From: Zoogloea sp041914405
GTDB lineage: Bacteria; Pseudomonadota; Gammaproteobacteria; Burkholderiales; Rhodocyclaceae
NCBI RefSeq assembly: GCF_041914405.1
Contig: NZ_JAYSDK010000001.1
Location: forward strand, 186,001-250,000
Reading direction: 5' to 3'
Length of the DNA: 64,000 nucleotides
Part shown: positions 42,918 to 52,538 of the stretch, piece after piece
How positions within the stretch are numbered: position 1 is the stretch's first letter
How the letters are laid out: each line of letters starts with the position of its first letter
Program-made: the position numbers and the translations under genes
The notes under the pieces: generated by a model
Database searches by the model: none
Told to the model about the DNA's origin: nothing
Seen by the model: only the letters and a program-made list of their open reading frames with translations

Positions 42918-45773
42918 ATGAGCAAGCACAGGATCCCCCGGCGACACGACCCTGCACGAATCAATAGCCGTCACCGCGGCTTCCGCCTTTCCCCGATTGC
43001 CGCCCTCTTCGCCGGCATGACCCTGTTCTCGGCGCTGCCGGTCAACGCCCAGTCCCTGAGTGACGTGCAGGCCGAGAACAAGCGCCTCGCCGCCGAGAAC
43101 GAGCGCCTGCGCCAGGCTCTGGAACAACAGAAGCAGCAGGCCACCGGCAGCGCAGCGACGGCCAGGCCTACGGCCGCAGCCAGCGTCGTCGAAGCCACCA
43201 CCACGCCGCCGATTCCGCTGGCTCCCAACAAGGGCGACGCGCTGCTGCTCGAAGCGGTATCGGTGAAGAACACCAAGCTGAAGGAAATCCCCAAGTCCGT
43301 CTCGGTGATCACCGGCGAGGAGCTGGAGAAATTCCACGTCAATAACTTCCGCGACATCGTCAATCGCATCGGCAACGTGCGCACGTCCTGGCAGAACCCC
43401 AATACCGCGTCGATCTTCATCCGCGGTGTGGGCTGGGCGGCCGGGGCCGGCGTGCTGGAACCCAGCGTCGGCGTAAATGTGGACGGGGTGAGTTACGGCA
43501 TCAGCTCGATCACCGCGCTGGGCAACTTCCTTGATATCGAGTCGGTGGACGTCACCCGCGGCCCCACCGGCGTGGATGGCGGCCGCGCCTCCAACGTCGG
43601 CCGGGTCTCCATCAACACCCGCAAGCCGAGTTTCGTGCCGGAGGCCCGCGCGTCGGTTACCTACGGCGAGCGGAACACCGCCATCGCCACCGCGGTGATC
43701 GGCGGCGCGATCCAGGAGAACGTGCTGGCCTACCGCTTGACCGTCAACCGGGAAACCGCCGAAGGCCCCTACGACAACAAGAACGACAGCCACTACTCGT
43801 GGCGCAACACCGACCGCACGAACATCCGCAGCCAGTTCCTGCTGACCCCCAACAAGGACCTGGAAGCCCGCCTGTCACTGGACTTCACGCCGAAGGGCCG
43901 CGAGATCTGCGAGAACTGCTTCGCCTTCCGCCTGAAGACGCCGGCCAACTATGACCGCCTCAATTCCGCCGGCCAGCCGATCCCGGTGAACTACGCGGAG
44001 GACAACTTCGGCAAGATCAGCCGGCGCTGGTTCGGCCAGAAGACCGACTACACGGTGGCCGACTACTACGCCAAGGAGATCAACACCCTCGGCGAGTATC
44101 CCAACACCTACGCCACCAAGGGCGTGACCGCCGACGTGAAGTACAAGCTCAACGACGCGCACACGCTGACCTTCATCACCGGCTACCGGGACTACGACTT
44201 CTCCCAGGGCGCCGGCACCCACACCCAGTTCGAGTGGCTGCGGGCGCCGCGCGGCACGCAAACCGAGTACAAGCAACTGAGCCAGGAGATCCGCCTCGAC
44301 AGCAAGCTGACCGACACGCTGCGCTACCAGGGCGGCCTGTACTTCTTCCAGAGCCAGTTCCCCAACACCAGCCAGACCGAGCGCTACGGCTCCGACGGCG
44401 GCGCGTGGTACGCCAACGCGGCCCAGTACGCGCTGCTCGATCCGGTCAATCCGCTGCTGCCCAACGCCACCGACTCCGCCGGCCGTGCCCTGCTGCTCAA
44501 CTCCCTCGACGGCCTGATCACCAAGGTCCGCAACCGCATCGACAACAAGAGCCAGGCGGCCTACTCCAACCTGATCTGGGACGCGACCAAGGAGCTGAGC
44601 CTCAGCGCCGGCCTGCGCCTGAGCCGTGAATCGCGCAAGACCTCGGGCAGCAGCTACATCGAGTCCAACGGCTTCGGCGCCGAACTCAACCCGGCTTCGG
44701 TCAACAACGTGCAGCTCAACGGCTTCGCCAACAACGCCAACGGCGTGCTGGCGGCGTCAAACAACGCCGCCCAGCTGGCCCTGGCCGACCTGGTCGCGCA
44801 GAAGTATTTCGGCGTGGCCACCTACGGCGCCCTGTCGGCGGACCAGAAGAAGCAGGTCGCCGCCGCCAAGGCGATCCGTGCCGGCCGCATCGGCGCGCTG
44901 TACCAGAACACCATCGCCCAGTCCTACCTGGAAACCCTGCCGACCATCGAGCTGGGCTCCACCTACCGCTTCAACAACGCCCACACAGGCTTCGCCACCT
45001 GGAAGCACGGCGAGAAGGCCGGCGTGTCGCAGATCGTCGGCGGCACGGTGCTGGGCGGCAAGTCGGTGCCGGCGGACACCGAGAAGACCGATGCCTACGA
45101 AGTGGGGCTGAAGTCCTTCTTCCTGAACAAGACCCTGTCGGTGACCAGCGCGCTGTTCCTGCAGAACATCCGCAACTACATCCAGCCGGTATATGTGTTC
45201 GACGAGGTGCAGACCCGCCTCAACAACAACGGCCTGCCGGCCTACCTGTCGGCCCTCGGCAACGTGCCGAAGGTACAGACCAAGGGCCTGGAGCTGGACG
45301 TGGTGTATTCGGGCCTGCCCTACACCACGCTGCGCTTCGCCGGCGCCTACACGGACGCCCGCTACAAGGACTTCAAGTTCGCCGCCAACCCCGGTGAGCT
45401 GGGCGGCGACCCGAACCAGCCCTACTTCGACGCCAGCGGCAAAACCCTGGCCGGCGCACCGAAGTTCAGCGGCAACCTGTTCGGCGACTTCTCCTACCCG
45501 ATCCTCGGCAACAAGGTCTTCCACACCAACCTCAACTACAACTTCCAGAGCAGCTACTACGCCGATCCGACCCTGTCCCGCTACAGCAAGACCAAGAGCT
45601 TTGGCGTGGCGGACCTGGCCATCGGCGTCGGCCGCCAGGACAACAAGTTCGACGTGAGCTTCGTGGTGAAGAACCTCTTCAACGAGGACACCAGCCTGCA
45701 GCCGAGCTGGAACAGCTACAAGCCGGGCATCCCGCGCTGGTTCGGCGTAACCATCAGCGCCTCGCTGTACTGA
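42918..45773 (+). CDS. TonB-dependent outer-membrane receptor
   Basis: 951 residues, larger than average. A signal peptide ends near NAQS. Next is a coiled-coil segment (LSDVQAENKRLAAENERLRQALEQQ, about 45-72), unusual for this family. The plug domain (about 105-225) has IPKSVSVITGEELEKFHVNNF and VDVTRGPTGVDGGRASNVGRV. The beta-barrel runs to the C-terminal aromatic end with ISASLY. It would import a bulky nutrient or cofactor using the proton motive force through TonB. It is the first gene of a seven-gene operon of envelope proteins with a sigma-54-type promoter. Substrate unknown. Confidence 0.94.
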   Translation: MSKHRIPRRHDPARINSRHRGFRLSPIAALFAGMTLFSALPVNAQSLSDVQAENKRLAAENERLRQALEQQKQQATGSAATARPTAAASVVEATTTPPIPLAPNKGDALLLEAVSVKNTKLKEIPKSVSVITGEELEKFHVNNFRDIVNRIGNVRTSWQNPNTASIFIRGVGWAAGAGVLEPSVGVNVDGVSYGISSITALGNFLDIESVDVTRGPTGVDGGRASNVGRVSINTRKPSFVPEARASVTYGERNTAIATAVIGGAIQENVLAYRLTVNRETAEGPYDNKNDSHYSWRNTDRTNIRSQFLLTPNKDLEARLSLDFTPKGREICENCFAFRLKTPANYDRLNSAGQPIPVNYAEDNFGKISRRWFGQKTDYTVADYYAKEINTLGEYPNTYATKGVTADVKYKLNDAHTLTFITGYRDYDFSQGAGTHTQFEWLRAPRGTQTEYKQLSQEIRLDSKLTDTLRYQGGLYFFQSQFPNTSQTERYGSDGGAWYANAAQYALLDPVNPLLPNATDSAGRALLLNSLDGLITKVRNRIDNKSQAAYSNLIWDATKELSLSAGLRLSRESRKTSGSSYIESNGFGAELNPASVNNVQLNGFANNANGVLAASNNAAQLALADLVAQKYFGVATYGALSADQKKQVAAAKAIRAGRIGALYQNTIAQSYLETLPTIELGSTYRFNNAHTGFATWKHGEKAGVSQIVGGTVLGGKSVPADTEKTDAYEVGLKSFFLNKTLSVTSALFLQNIRNYIQPVYVFDEVQTRLNNNGLPAYLSALGNVPKVQTKGLELDVVYSGLPYTTLRFAGAYTDARYKDFKFAANPGELGGDPNQPYFDASGKTLAGAPKFSGNLFGDFSYPILGNKVFHTNLNYNFQSSYYADPTLSRYSKTKSFGVADLAIGVGRQDNKFDVSFVVKNLFNEDTSLQPSWNSYKPGIPRWFGVTISASLY

Positions 45774-45839
45774 CCCCTCCGTCCCGCCACCCCTCTTCCC
45801 CACGGGAGAGGGGCGCTCCCCCGAAAAAAGGAGAATCCG

Positions 45840-46265
45840 ATGCACACCCCGTTCAAGCCCTCCCGCTCCCGCCTGGGCGCGCTGGCCACCATCGTGCTGC
45901 TGGCCGCCGCCGGCCCTGCCCACGCCCACCATGCCTTCGCTGCGGAATTCGACGCCGACCAGCCGATCGACCTGAAAGGCACCGTCACCAAGGCCAAATG
46001 GGTCAATCCGCACAGCTGGCTGTATTTCGACGTGAAGAACGCTGACGGCAGCGTGACCAACTGGGGCGCCGAGTTCGGCACACCGCTGGCACTGCAGCAG
46101 AAGGGCCTGACCCGCACCGAGCTGCCAGTTGGCTCCGAAGTCCGCATCAAGGGCTACCGCGCCAAGAACGGTGGCCCACTCGGCTACGCGGTCAGCGTGA
46201 CCCTGGCCGACGGGCGCAGCTTCTTCACCGGCGGCGCCGGCGACGCGCCGACGGCGGCCCGCTAA
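45840..46265 (+). CDS. DUF6152-family periplasmic protein
   Basis: 141 residues. The signal peptide ends in PAHAHH, followed by AFAAEFDADQPIDLKGTVTKAKWVNPHSWLYFDV, the DUF6152 pattern (two adjacent His after cleavage and a W-x-N-P-H motif). The fold looks like a small OB-type barrel with possible metal-binding His; this is inference. AAGGAG lies seven bases before the ATG. It directly follows the receptor, so the two are probably co-expressed. Confidence 0.8.
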   Translation: MHTPFKPSRSRLGALATIVLLAAAGPAHAHHAFAAEFDADQPIDLKGTVTKAKWVNPHSWLYFDVKNADGSVTNWGAEFGTPLALQQKGLTRTELPVGSEVRIKGYRAKNGGPLGYAVSVTLADGRSFFTGGAGDAPTAAR

Positions 46266-46283
46266 GACACGAGTCCCCTGCTC

Positions 46284-46787
46284 ATGGCTTCCCTCCTTGA
46301 ACTTGCCCAGTCCATTGAAGGCACCCGCATCGGCGTCGCCATCGCGGAATCGTCGCTGGCCTTCCCGATCATCGAAGGCATCCACCTGATCGGCCTGTCG
46401 ATCTCCGTCGGGCTGATCTTCCTCACCGACCTGCGCCTGCTCGGCGTCTTCCTGCGCCACGTGCCGCTCAACGACGTGCTGCACCACCTGCGCCCCTACG
46501 TGCTGGGCGGCTTCGCGGCGATCTTCATCTCCGGCGGCCTGCTGTTCTGGGCCGAGGCGGCGACGCTGGTGGCGAGCCCACCCTTCCCGTTCAAGCTGGC
46601 TTTCATCGTGCTCGGCGGCCTCAACGCGCTGTATTTCGAGTTCGTCATCGCCCGCCAGCCGGCGGTGCAGAACGCCCAGCATGGTGCCCTGCCGGCCAAC
46701 GCCCAGCTGGCCGGGCTGGCCTCGCTGGTGCTGTGGACGCTGGTGATCGTCTGCGGCCGCCTGATTCCCTACATTCCTGCCTGGTAA
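46284..46787 (+). CDS. Inner-membrane protein, DUF6644-like (paralog 1)
   Basis: 167 residues with about four hydrophobic segments (FPIIEGIHLIGLSISVGLIF, VLGGFAAIFISGGLLFWA, FKLAFIVLGGLNALYF, LASLVLWTLVIVCGRL). It shares this layout with the next gene, from which it differs in sequence. His residues in IEGIHLIGLS and DVLHHLRP could ligate heme or metal, a point the sequence cannot settle. Start is 18 bases after the DUF6152 stop. Confidence 0.78.
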   Translation: MASLLELAQSIEGTRIGVAIAESSLAFPIIEGIHLIGLSISVGLIFLTDLRLLGVFLRHVPLNDVLHHLRPYVLGGFAAIFISGGLLFWAEAATLVASPPFPFKLAFIVLGGLNALYFEFVIARQPAVQNAQHGALPANAQLAGLASLVLWTLVIVCGRLIPYIPAW

Positions 46788-46792
46788 TTGCG

Positions 46793-47266
46793 ATGCCCAT
46801 CCGCGAACTTCTCACCGACCTGCAGAACAGCGCCTTCGCGCACTCCGTCAGCAAGGCCGACCACTTGGTCGGCGCTGGACTGCAGATCATCCACGTCCTC
46901 GGCTTCGTGCTGCTGCTGGCCTCCCTCGCGCTGGTCAGCCTGCGCGTGCTGGGCCTGGCCTTCGGGCGCCAGCCGCTGCCCTCGGTCGCCCGCGAGGCCA
47001 ACCGGCTGATCTGGCTCGGCCTGGCGCTGGCCGTGGCGAGCGGCATCCTGATGTTCTCGGCGAGCCCGCTGCTGTATTTCTACAAACCGGTGTTCATCGC
47101 CAAGCTCGGGCTGCTGGCTGCCGCGGTACTGATCCAGCTGCTCCTGCTCGGCCCGGTCAGCCGCAGTGCCCAGCCGTCGCCGGCGCGGGCCCGCGTCAGC
47201 ATTGTGCTGGGCCTCGGCGCGTGGTTCGGCGCCGCGCTGGCCGGCCGCATCATCGGTTTCGTGTGA
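46793..47266 (+). CDS. Inner-membrane protein, DUF6644-like (paralog 2)
   Basis: 157 residues from the ATG at 46793, six bases after the preceding stop; the longer frame would run back into that gene. Four hydrophobic segments as in its neighbour (GLQIIHVLGFVLLLASLAL, RLIWLGLALAVASGILMF, AKLGLLAAAVLIQLLLL). The matching IIHVLG and IEGIHLIG positions suggest one ancestral protein duplicated, then diverged. With its paralog it may form a heterodimeric membrane unit, possibly a quinone or cytochrome partner for the heme protein next door. Confidence 0.78.
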   Translation: MPIRELLTDLQNSAFAHSVSKADHLVGAGLQIIHVLGFVLLLASLALVSLRVLGLAFGRQPLPSVAREANRLIWLGLALAVASGILMFSASPLLYFYKPVFIAKLGLLAAAVLIQLLLLGPVSRSAQPSPARARVSIVLGLGAWFGAALAGRIIGFV

Positions 47267-47277
47267 GGCGCCCGGCC

Positions 47278-47874
47278 ATGTTCAAGCCCACGCTATCCGC
47301 CCTCGCGCTGCTGGCCGCCATTGGCCTGGCCGGCTGCCGGGACGATGCGCCGAAGGCGGCCGCCGAGCCGGCCTTCCGCCCGACCGCGTCGGTCCAGGAA
47401 ATCATGCAGTCCATCGTCGATCCCAGCGCCGACGCCCTGTGGGAGTCCGTCTCCAGCACCGTCACCGCCAAGGGCGTCGAGGACAAGCAGCCGCGCACCG
47501 ACGAAGACTGGAGCGCAGTCCGCCACTTGGCAATCCAGCTCGCCGAGGCCGCCAACCTGCTGGCCGTCGAGGGCCGCCCGATCGCCCATCCCGGCAAGCA
47601 GCTGGAGGACGCTCACGTCGCCGGCATCCTCAAGCCCGAGGAGATCGGTGCGCTGATCGGCAAGGATCGCCCACGCTTCGTCGCCCACGCGCGCCACCTG
47701 CAGCAGGCCGCCGAGGAGGCGCTGGCCGCCATCGATGCGCGCAGCGTAGAGCGCTTCACCATCGCCGGCGGTGCCATCGACCAGGCCTGCGAGGCCTGCC
47801 ACCGGGTCTTCTGGTACCCCAACGACAAGCGCCCACCGGAGCTGGCGGGTACGCCAGCCCCCGCCACCAAGTAA
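47278..47874 (+). CDS. Cytochrome c'-like heme lipoprotein
   Basis: 198 residues from the ATG at 47278. The signal peptide ends in a lipobox (IGLAGCRDD). The helical body ends with a single heme motif CEACH near the C-terminus (QACEACHRVFWYPN), the position typical of cytochrome c' and related four-helix bundles. Lipid anchoring would place it on a membrane facing the periplasm. Being between two membrane proteins and two secreted proteins suggests an electron-transfer step in this operon. Confidence 0.82.
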   Translation: MFKPTLSALALLAAIGLAGCRDDAPKAAAEPAFRPTASVQEIMQSIVDPSADALWESVSSTVTAKGVEDKQPRTDEDWSAVRHLAIQLAEAANLLAVEGRPIAHPGKQLEDAHVAGILKPEEIGALIGKDRPRFVAHARHLQQAAEEALAAIDARSVERFTIAGGAIDQACEACHRVFWYPNDKRPPELAGTPAPATK

Positions 47875-47920
47875 GCGCGGCGGCCCACGCCGCCCCACCA
47901 ATCCACAGGAGATAAACGTC

Positions 47921-48709
47921 TTGACCGACGCACCGATCCCCGCGCGGCCGCCCCGTGGCGCCCGCCTGCTCGCCGCCGGCCTGTTGCTGCTGGCGAGCCA
48001 CCTGGCCTTTGCCCACGACGCGATCCCGCGCCTGCCCAACGGCAAGCCCGACTTTTCCGGCATCTGGCAGACCCTCACGCCGGCCGACGACGACCTCGAA
48101 CCCCACGCTGCCCGCAAGGACGCCGCCCCCGGCGCCGGCGTCATCGAGGGCAAGTTCATCCCCTACCTGCCCCAGGCCCTGGCCCAGAAGAAACAGAACT
48201 TCGAGGCCCGCGAGACTGCCGACCCGCGCACCAAGGGCTGGACCCTCGGCGTGCCACGCGGCATCTACTACCCCGAACCCTTCCAGATCTTCCAGCGCCC
48301 CCGCGACCTGAAGCTGGTGTTCCAGTTCGGCCATACCGTACGCACCATCCACACCAACCAGACCGAGCATCCGGACGTGATCGGCGACCTGCTGTCCGGC
48401 GACTCCCGCGGCCGCTGGGACGGCGACACGCTGGTGGTGGATGCACGCAACTTCACCGACCAGACCTGGCTCGACCGGGCCGGCAACTTCCACAGCAACG
48501 ACCTGCACGTGGTGGAACGGTGGACCTATCTGGACGCCAACACCATCGAGTACAAGGCGACCCTCGAGGATCCCCAGGTCTATAGCCGCCCGTGGACCCT
48601 CGGCGTGATCCTCCACCGTCACCGGGAGAAAGATTTCCAGCTGATCGAGGACTACCGCTTCACCCTCGATTTCGACCAGTACTACCCGCCCAAGCGCGAC
48701 AAGAACTGA
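47921..48709 (+). CDS. Secreted GDSRGRW-motif protein (paralog 1)
   Basis: 262 residues, starting at a TTG that has AGGAG nine bases upstream; no ATG is available near. A signal peptide ends near AFAHD. Family marks are LPNGKPDFSGIWQ and LSGDSRGRWDGDTLVVDARNF. Such proteins occur, often in multiple copies, in bacteria that degrade hydrophobic compounds, but the biochemical role is unknown to me. The next gene is a related paralog, 18 bases on. Confidence 0.82.
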   Translation: MTDAPIPARPPRGARLLAAGLLLLASHLAFAHDAIPRLPNGKPDFSGIWQTLTPADDDLEPHAARKDAAPGAGVIEGKFIPYLPQALAQKKQNFEARETADPRTKGWTLGVPRGIYYPEPFQIFQRPRDLKLVFQFGHTVRTIHTNQTEHPDVIGDLLSGDSRGRWDGDTLVVDARNFTDQTWLDRAGNFHSNDLHVVERWTYLDANTIEYKATLEDPQVYSRPWTLGVILHRHREKDFQLIEDYRFTLDFDQYYPPKRDKN

Positions 48710-48727
48710 GGAAGGAAAACGCCTGCG

Positions 48728-49717
48728 ATGGACTCCCACATGACCGACCGGACCTCCACCCGATCCCGCCCCCGTACCGCCGCGCTGCTGCTGGCCACCA
48801 CCAGCCTGCTTGCCACTGGCGCAGCCCACGCCCAGAACACACCCACCCAACCGGCTGCCGCGGCGGCCCCGGTGGTGGACAAGAGCATCCCGAAGATTCC
48901 CGCCGGCCCGTGGCAGGGCCCGCGCCTGCCCGACGGCCAGCCCGACGTGAGCGGCTTCTGGGGCCCGGCCTTCGGCAGCTACCTCAACCTTACCGACCCG
49001 GAGGGCATCTCCACCGGCGAGCGCCAGCGCAACCTGCCACCGCGGGAGCAGCGCGCCCCGAGCCGGGTCAGCGACCCCGCCGACGGCCAGGTGCCCTACC
49101 AGCCCTGGGCCCGCGCCAAGGTCCAGGAATACCAGGCCTATTACGCCAACCCGATCAAGCCCGAGTACGTGGACCCGCTGGCCCGCTGCGCGCCGCCGGG
49201 CATCCCGCAGGCCTTGTACATGCACGGCCACGAGATCTACCAGTATCCGGGCTACGTCGTGTTCCTGTTCGACCAGGGCACGCGCATCATCCACCTGGAC
49301 AACAAGCCCCATCTTGCCGACAACATCAAGCTATGGAACGGGGATTCCCGCGGCCGCTGGGAGGGCAACACGCTGGTGGTCAGCATCTCGAACTACAACG
49401 GCAAATCCAAGTTCGGGCGCAGCGGCGAGTTCGTCAGCGAGAACGTGAAGATCGAGGAGCGCTACACCTTCGACGCCAACGGCAAGCGCTACAACTACGA
49501 GGCGCGCATCACCGACCCGACGGTACTGACCCGCCCGTTCACGGTGACGGTGCCGATCCGCAAGTACACCGAGGCCGACAAGCCGCGCCCGGTGGTGTAC
49601 GCGGTGCGCGAGGCCAAGCACGCCGGCAAGGAGGTGATCATCGAATACGCCGAGGAGCGCGCCTGCATCGAGTTCAACAGCGGCCACGCCCACCTGCCCA
49701 GCGCCGCCGCCAAGTAA
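48728..49717 (+). CDS. Secreted GDSRGRW-motif protein (paralog 2)
   Basis: 329 residues with a signal peptide ending in AAHAQ. It shares with its neighbour LPDGQPDVSGFWG, FDQGTRIIHLDNK-type sequence and NGDSRGRWEGNTLVVSISNYN, and has an extra Ala/Pro-rich N-terminal linker. Last gene of the operon; it ends 12 bases before the convergent diguanylate cyclase gene. Pairs of such paralogs beside a heme protein and membrane partners point to a shared periplasmic reaction. Confidence 0.82.
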   Translation: MDSHMTDRTSTRSRPRTAALLLATTSLLATGAAHAQNTPTQPAAAAAPVVDKSIPKIPAGPWQGPRLPDGQPDVSGFWGPAFGSYLNLTDPEGISTGERQRNLPPREQRAPSRVSDPADGQVPYQPWARAKVQEYQAYYANPIKPEYVDPLARCAPPGIPQALYMHGHEIYQYPGYVVFLFDQGTRIIHLDNKPHLADNIKLWNGDSRGRWEGNTLVVSISNYNGKSKFGRSGEFVSENVKIEERYTFDANGKRYNYEARITDPTVLTRPFTVTVPIRKYTEADKPRPVVYAVREAKHAGKEVIIEYAEERACIEFNSGHAHLPSAAAK

Positions 49718-49729
49718 GGCAACCCGGCA

Positions 49730-51196
49730 TCACCCCGGTGCCGGCTCCGCCACCACCACCCGGTTGCGACCGGCTGTCTTGGCGGCATACAGCGCCCGGT
49801 CGGCGCGCTCCACCAGGTCAAGGCCAGCCGGATAACCCACTTCCTGCCTTGTGCCTGCGGCAGGCCAGACCGGATGGAGGCAGGCCACGCCGATGCTGAT
49901 CGTCACCCGGCTGCTCTCCAGGGTACCGCGGTGCACGATGCGCAAGGCCTCCACCGCCGCCCGCAGGCGCTCCGCCACCAGTGCGGCGGCGGCGGCATCG
50001 GTACCCGGCAGCAGCGCCACGAATTCCTCGCCGCCATAGCGCGCCACCATGTCGGCGGCGCGGACCACCGCGACGTTGAGGGTCTTGGCGACCATCTGCA
50101 GGCAGCGATCGCCCTCCACATGGCCAAAGTGGTCGTTGAAGTCCTTGAAGTGATCCACGTCGATCATCAGCAGCGACAAGGGCTGGCCACTGCGCATCGC
50201 CCGCCGCAGTTCCAAGTCGAGGGTGCCGTCAAAGGCACGCCGGTTACCGATGCCGGTCAGTGCATCCTGGGTGGTGAGGCGTTTGAGCGCTTCGGTCACC
50301 TGGACCAGCTTGCGGTACAGGATGCCGCTTTCCGCCAGCAGCACCAGCAATACGAAGCTCGCAGCCAGCAGGCCGTACACCCGCCCCGCATAGAAGCCCA
50401 GATCGAAGCGCCCACCGTTGAGCATCGCCGATAGCGCAATATCGATCAGCGACGCGCACACCATGACCATCAACCACAGGTCGAGCACCGAATGGGGCCG
50501 ACTGAACCACAGCACAGCCAGCGCCAGCAGGCTCGAAGCCCATACGAAGGCCACCGCCAGCGACATCGACGAACGGTAGCGATCGCCGTCCATGAGCTCC
50601 GGCAGCAGATCCTGGCCGGCAGTGGCCAGCGCGGTAAATGCGGCGCTCAGCACCACCATTCCCGCCCCGGCGGCCATGAAGGGCAGGCGCGGACGGCGCG
50701 GCAGAGTGGAAGACACGAAATCCCGCCCCTTGAAACGCGCATAGGCAATGACGAAAAGCGGGAAGACGCCGTGCCAGAACATGTACAGCCAGGCCGTGCT
50801 CTGGGGGCCGGCCCCCAGCAAGCCTGTGGGCGTGAACAGCCCGGGAAAACTCAGCGCATGGGCCACCGTCATGCAGGCCACGTACAGGTAGCCACAGCCC
50901 AGCACGAACAACGCCCGGGAATTGAAGGAAAAATACTGGCTGAACAGCAGCGCCGCGGTGATCAGATCGGTGACCACCAGCCACGACTCATAGCACGGGA
51001 TGAAGCCCCAGATCGGCGTCAGCGACACCCTGGCAAACGGCGCCAGTAGTGCGAACACCAGCAGGGACAGCAGCAGGACGGCCAGCGCCAGCCGCTTTTC
51101 ACGCGGGCTGGCGGTGAGCGTCGACAGGAACAGGGGGCTGTCCGCGGATGGATCCGGCAGCGCGCTATCGGTGAGTCCGGACATCGTCAAAGACAT
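49730..51196 (-). CDS. MASE4-type membrane diguanylate cyclase (GGDEF)
   Basis: 488 residues from the ATG at 51194-51196 with GGGGAG upstream. Eight hydrophobic segments (about 30-290) resemble the MASE4 sensor domain. The C-terminal GGDEF domain has DALTGIGNRRAFD, LSLLMIDVDHFKDFND and the active-site motif RYGGEEF. It would make cyclic di-GMP, promoting surface growth and matrix production. No EAL domain is present. The likely signal is membrane-borne. Confidence 0.9.
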   Translation of the reverse strand: MSLTMSGLTDSALPDPSADSPLFLSTLTASPREKRLALAVLLLSLLVFALLAPFARVSLTPIWGFIPCYESWLVVTDLITAALLFSQYFSFNSRALFVLGCGYLYVACMTVAHALSFPGLFTPTGLLGAGPQSTAWLYMFWHGVFPLFVIAYARFKGRDFVSSTLPRRPRLPFMAAGAGMVVLSAAFTALATAGQDLLPELMDGDRYRSSMSLAVAFVWASSLLALAVLWFSRPHSVLDLWLMVMVCASLIDIALSAMLNGGRFDLGFYAGRVYGLLAASFVLLVLLAESGILYRKLVQVTEALKRLTTQDALTGIGNRRAFDGTLDLELRRAMRSGQPLSLLMIDVDHFKDFNDHFGHVEGDRCLQMVAKTLNVAVVRAADMVARYGGEEFVALLPGTDAAAAALVAERLRAAVEALRIVHRGTLESSRVTISIGVACLHPVWPAAGTRQEVGYPAGLDLVERADRALYAAKTAGRNRVVVAEPAPG

Positions 51197-51398
51197 GATG
51201 GCTCCCCGCGCGGTCGGCTTGACCATGAAGAGGGCTCAAGAATAAGACCCTACCCTCGGTCGCCCAGCGTGAAATAAGTCACGCTTTGTGCACTACACGG
51301 ATCCGCCCGGCGGAAACGGCAAGGGCGCGCCGCTGCCGCGACACGCCCCCGTGAAACAGCCACCCCGCTTACCGGGGCGACCTGGCCGCCTTGCCTGC

Positions 51399-52538
51399 TC
51401 AGCTCCGCCGACGGCGGTTCCAGCCCAAGCCGGCGATGCCTACCCCGACCAGCGCGAGACTCGCCGGCTCCGGCACGACGTTGAAGCCAAAGCCCTGGAG
51501 TTGCACCAGCGGCGCCTGCACATTGGCGGTCAGATAGAGGTCCATCGTATAGCTGCTCCGGCTGGATGCAGCCCCGACATCGGCATCCGACATGGCGAGC
51601 TGATAGTGGCTGGCGTAGGTACCCGGCAGCGCCGTATCCAGCATGGCGGAGAACAACAGGGAATCGCCAGGGTTCAGCTCACTGAAGGTGGACAAGTCGG
51701 TGAACAGCACACCGGTATCACCGCTGGCATTGATCGCATCCAGATCCAGACCGGCGCGATCACCGGACAGGTTGGAGACGGTGAACAGCAGGCTGGCCGG
51801 CGTGCCGGTCAGGAAAGTCCCCAGATCGAGGGTCACGATGGACGAACTCGAACCGTTGATCAGCGGGGCTGCGTGCAACAGGTAGGAATAGGTGGCACCC
51901 ACGGTGCCGGACCAGCTGGCCGTCGCGGTGGTCGTCTCAGCGCCGGTGAATGCGCTACCAGTCTGGTGGGCGGTCAGCGACGAGGCGCTACGGCTTACCA
52001 GCACCGAGCCGGCCCCCACGTAGGCATTCAGATCGGACGCGTTGACAACTCCGGTCAGATTGGTGGCCATGCTGGCAGTGGTCGCGCCATCGCTGCAGGC
52101 GCCCTTGCGCAGGCCACTGCAGGTATCCGCGGCACTCAGCGTGGAAAAGGTGCGGGTCACGCCAGGCGCCGTGACCACCGCCCCGATACTGCCGGAGCCC
52201 TGGGTATGCACGCTGTTGTTCGCGCCGTTGCCACCGCCTGCCGTCGCCGTCGTGGCAACAGAGAGGGTGCGGGACGAGTTCATGTTGATGGTAGCGCCGG
52301 TCAGCACGCCCAGGCTGACATCGAACTGGGCGATGCTGCTGCTGCCAACCGCCACGTTGTTCTGTGTGGTGGCACCGCCCGCCTTTCCATCACTAACCGT
52401 TGCGCTGTCGTTGAAGCTGACATCGGCGGTGGTGACCACCAGCGCATGGGCGGACAAGGGCAGCGCCATGGCGCAGGCGCCAAGTGCCGCTGTTTTGAGC
52501 ACGCCGGCAAGGCGCGGTGCTGCAGAAGGCTTGGTCAT
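51399..52538 (-). CDS. PEP-CTERM exported protein
   Basis: 379 residues from the ATG at 52536-52538 with AGGAG upstream. A signal peptide ends at SAHA, the body is Ser/Thr/Ala-rich with beta-strand repeats, and the end is VPEPASLALVGVGIAGLGWNRRRR, the PEP-CTERM sorting signal (VPEP, hydrophobic helix, basic tail). Exosortase removes this signal and the protein goes to the exopolysaccharide. In Zoogloea such proteins are needed for floc formation. No exosortase gene is nearby. Confidence 0.93.
   Translation of the reverse strand: MTKPSAAPRLAGVLKTAALGACAMALPLSAHALVVTTADVSFNDSATVSDGKAGGATTQNNVAVGSSSIAQFDVSLGVLTGATINMNSSRTLSVATTATAGGGNGANNSVHTQGSGSIGAVVTAPGVTRTFSTLSAADTCSGLRKGACSDGATTASMATNLTGVVNASDLNAYVGAGSVLVSRSASSLTAHQTGSAFTGAETTTATASWSGTVGATYSYLLHAAPLINGSSSSIVTLDLGTFLTGTPASLLFTVSNLSGDRAGLDLDAINASGDTGVLFTDLSTFSELNPGDSLLFSAMLDTALPGTYASHYQLAMSDADVGAASSRSSYTMDLYLTANVQAPLVQLQGFGFNVVPEPASLALVGVGIAGLGWNRRRRS

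Noticed and set aside
44757..46682. Long minus-strand frame opposite the receptor and DUF6152/DUF6644 genes.
   Set aside because: Low-complexity product, and the plus strand has complete genes with signal peptides and ribosome sites.
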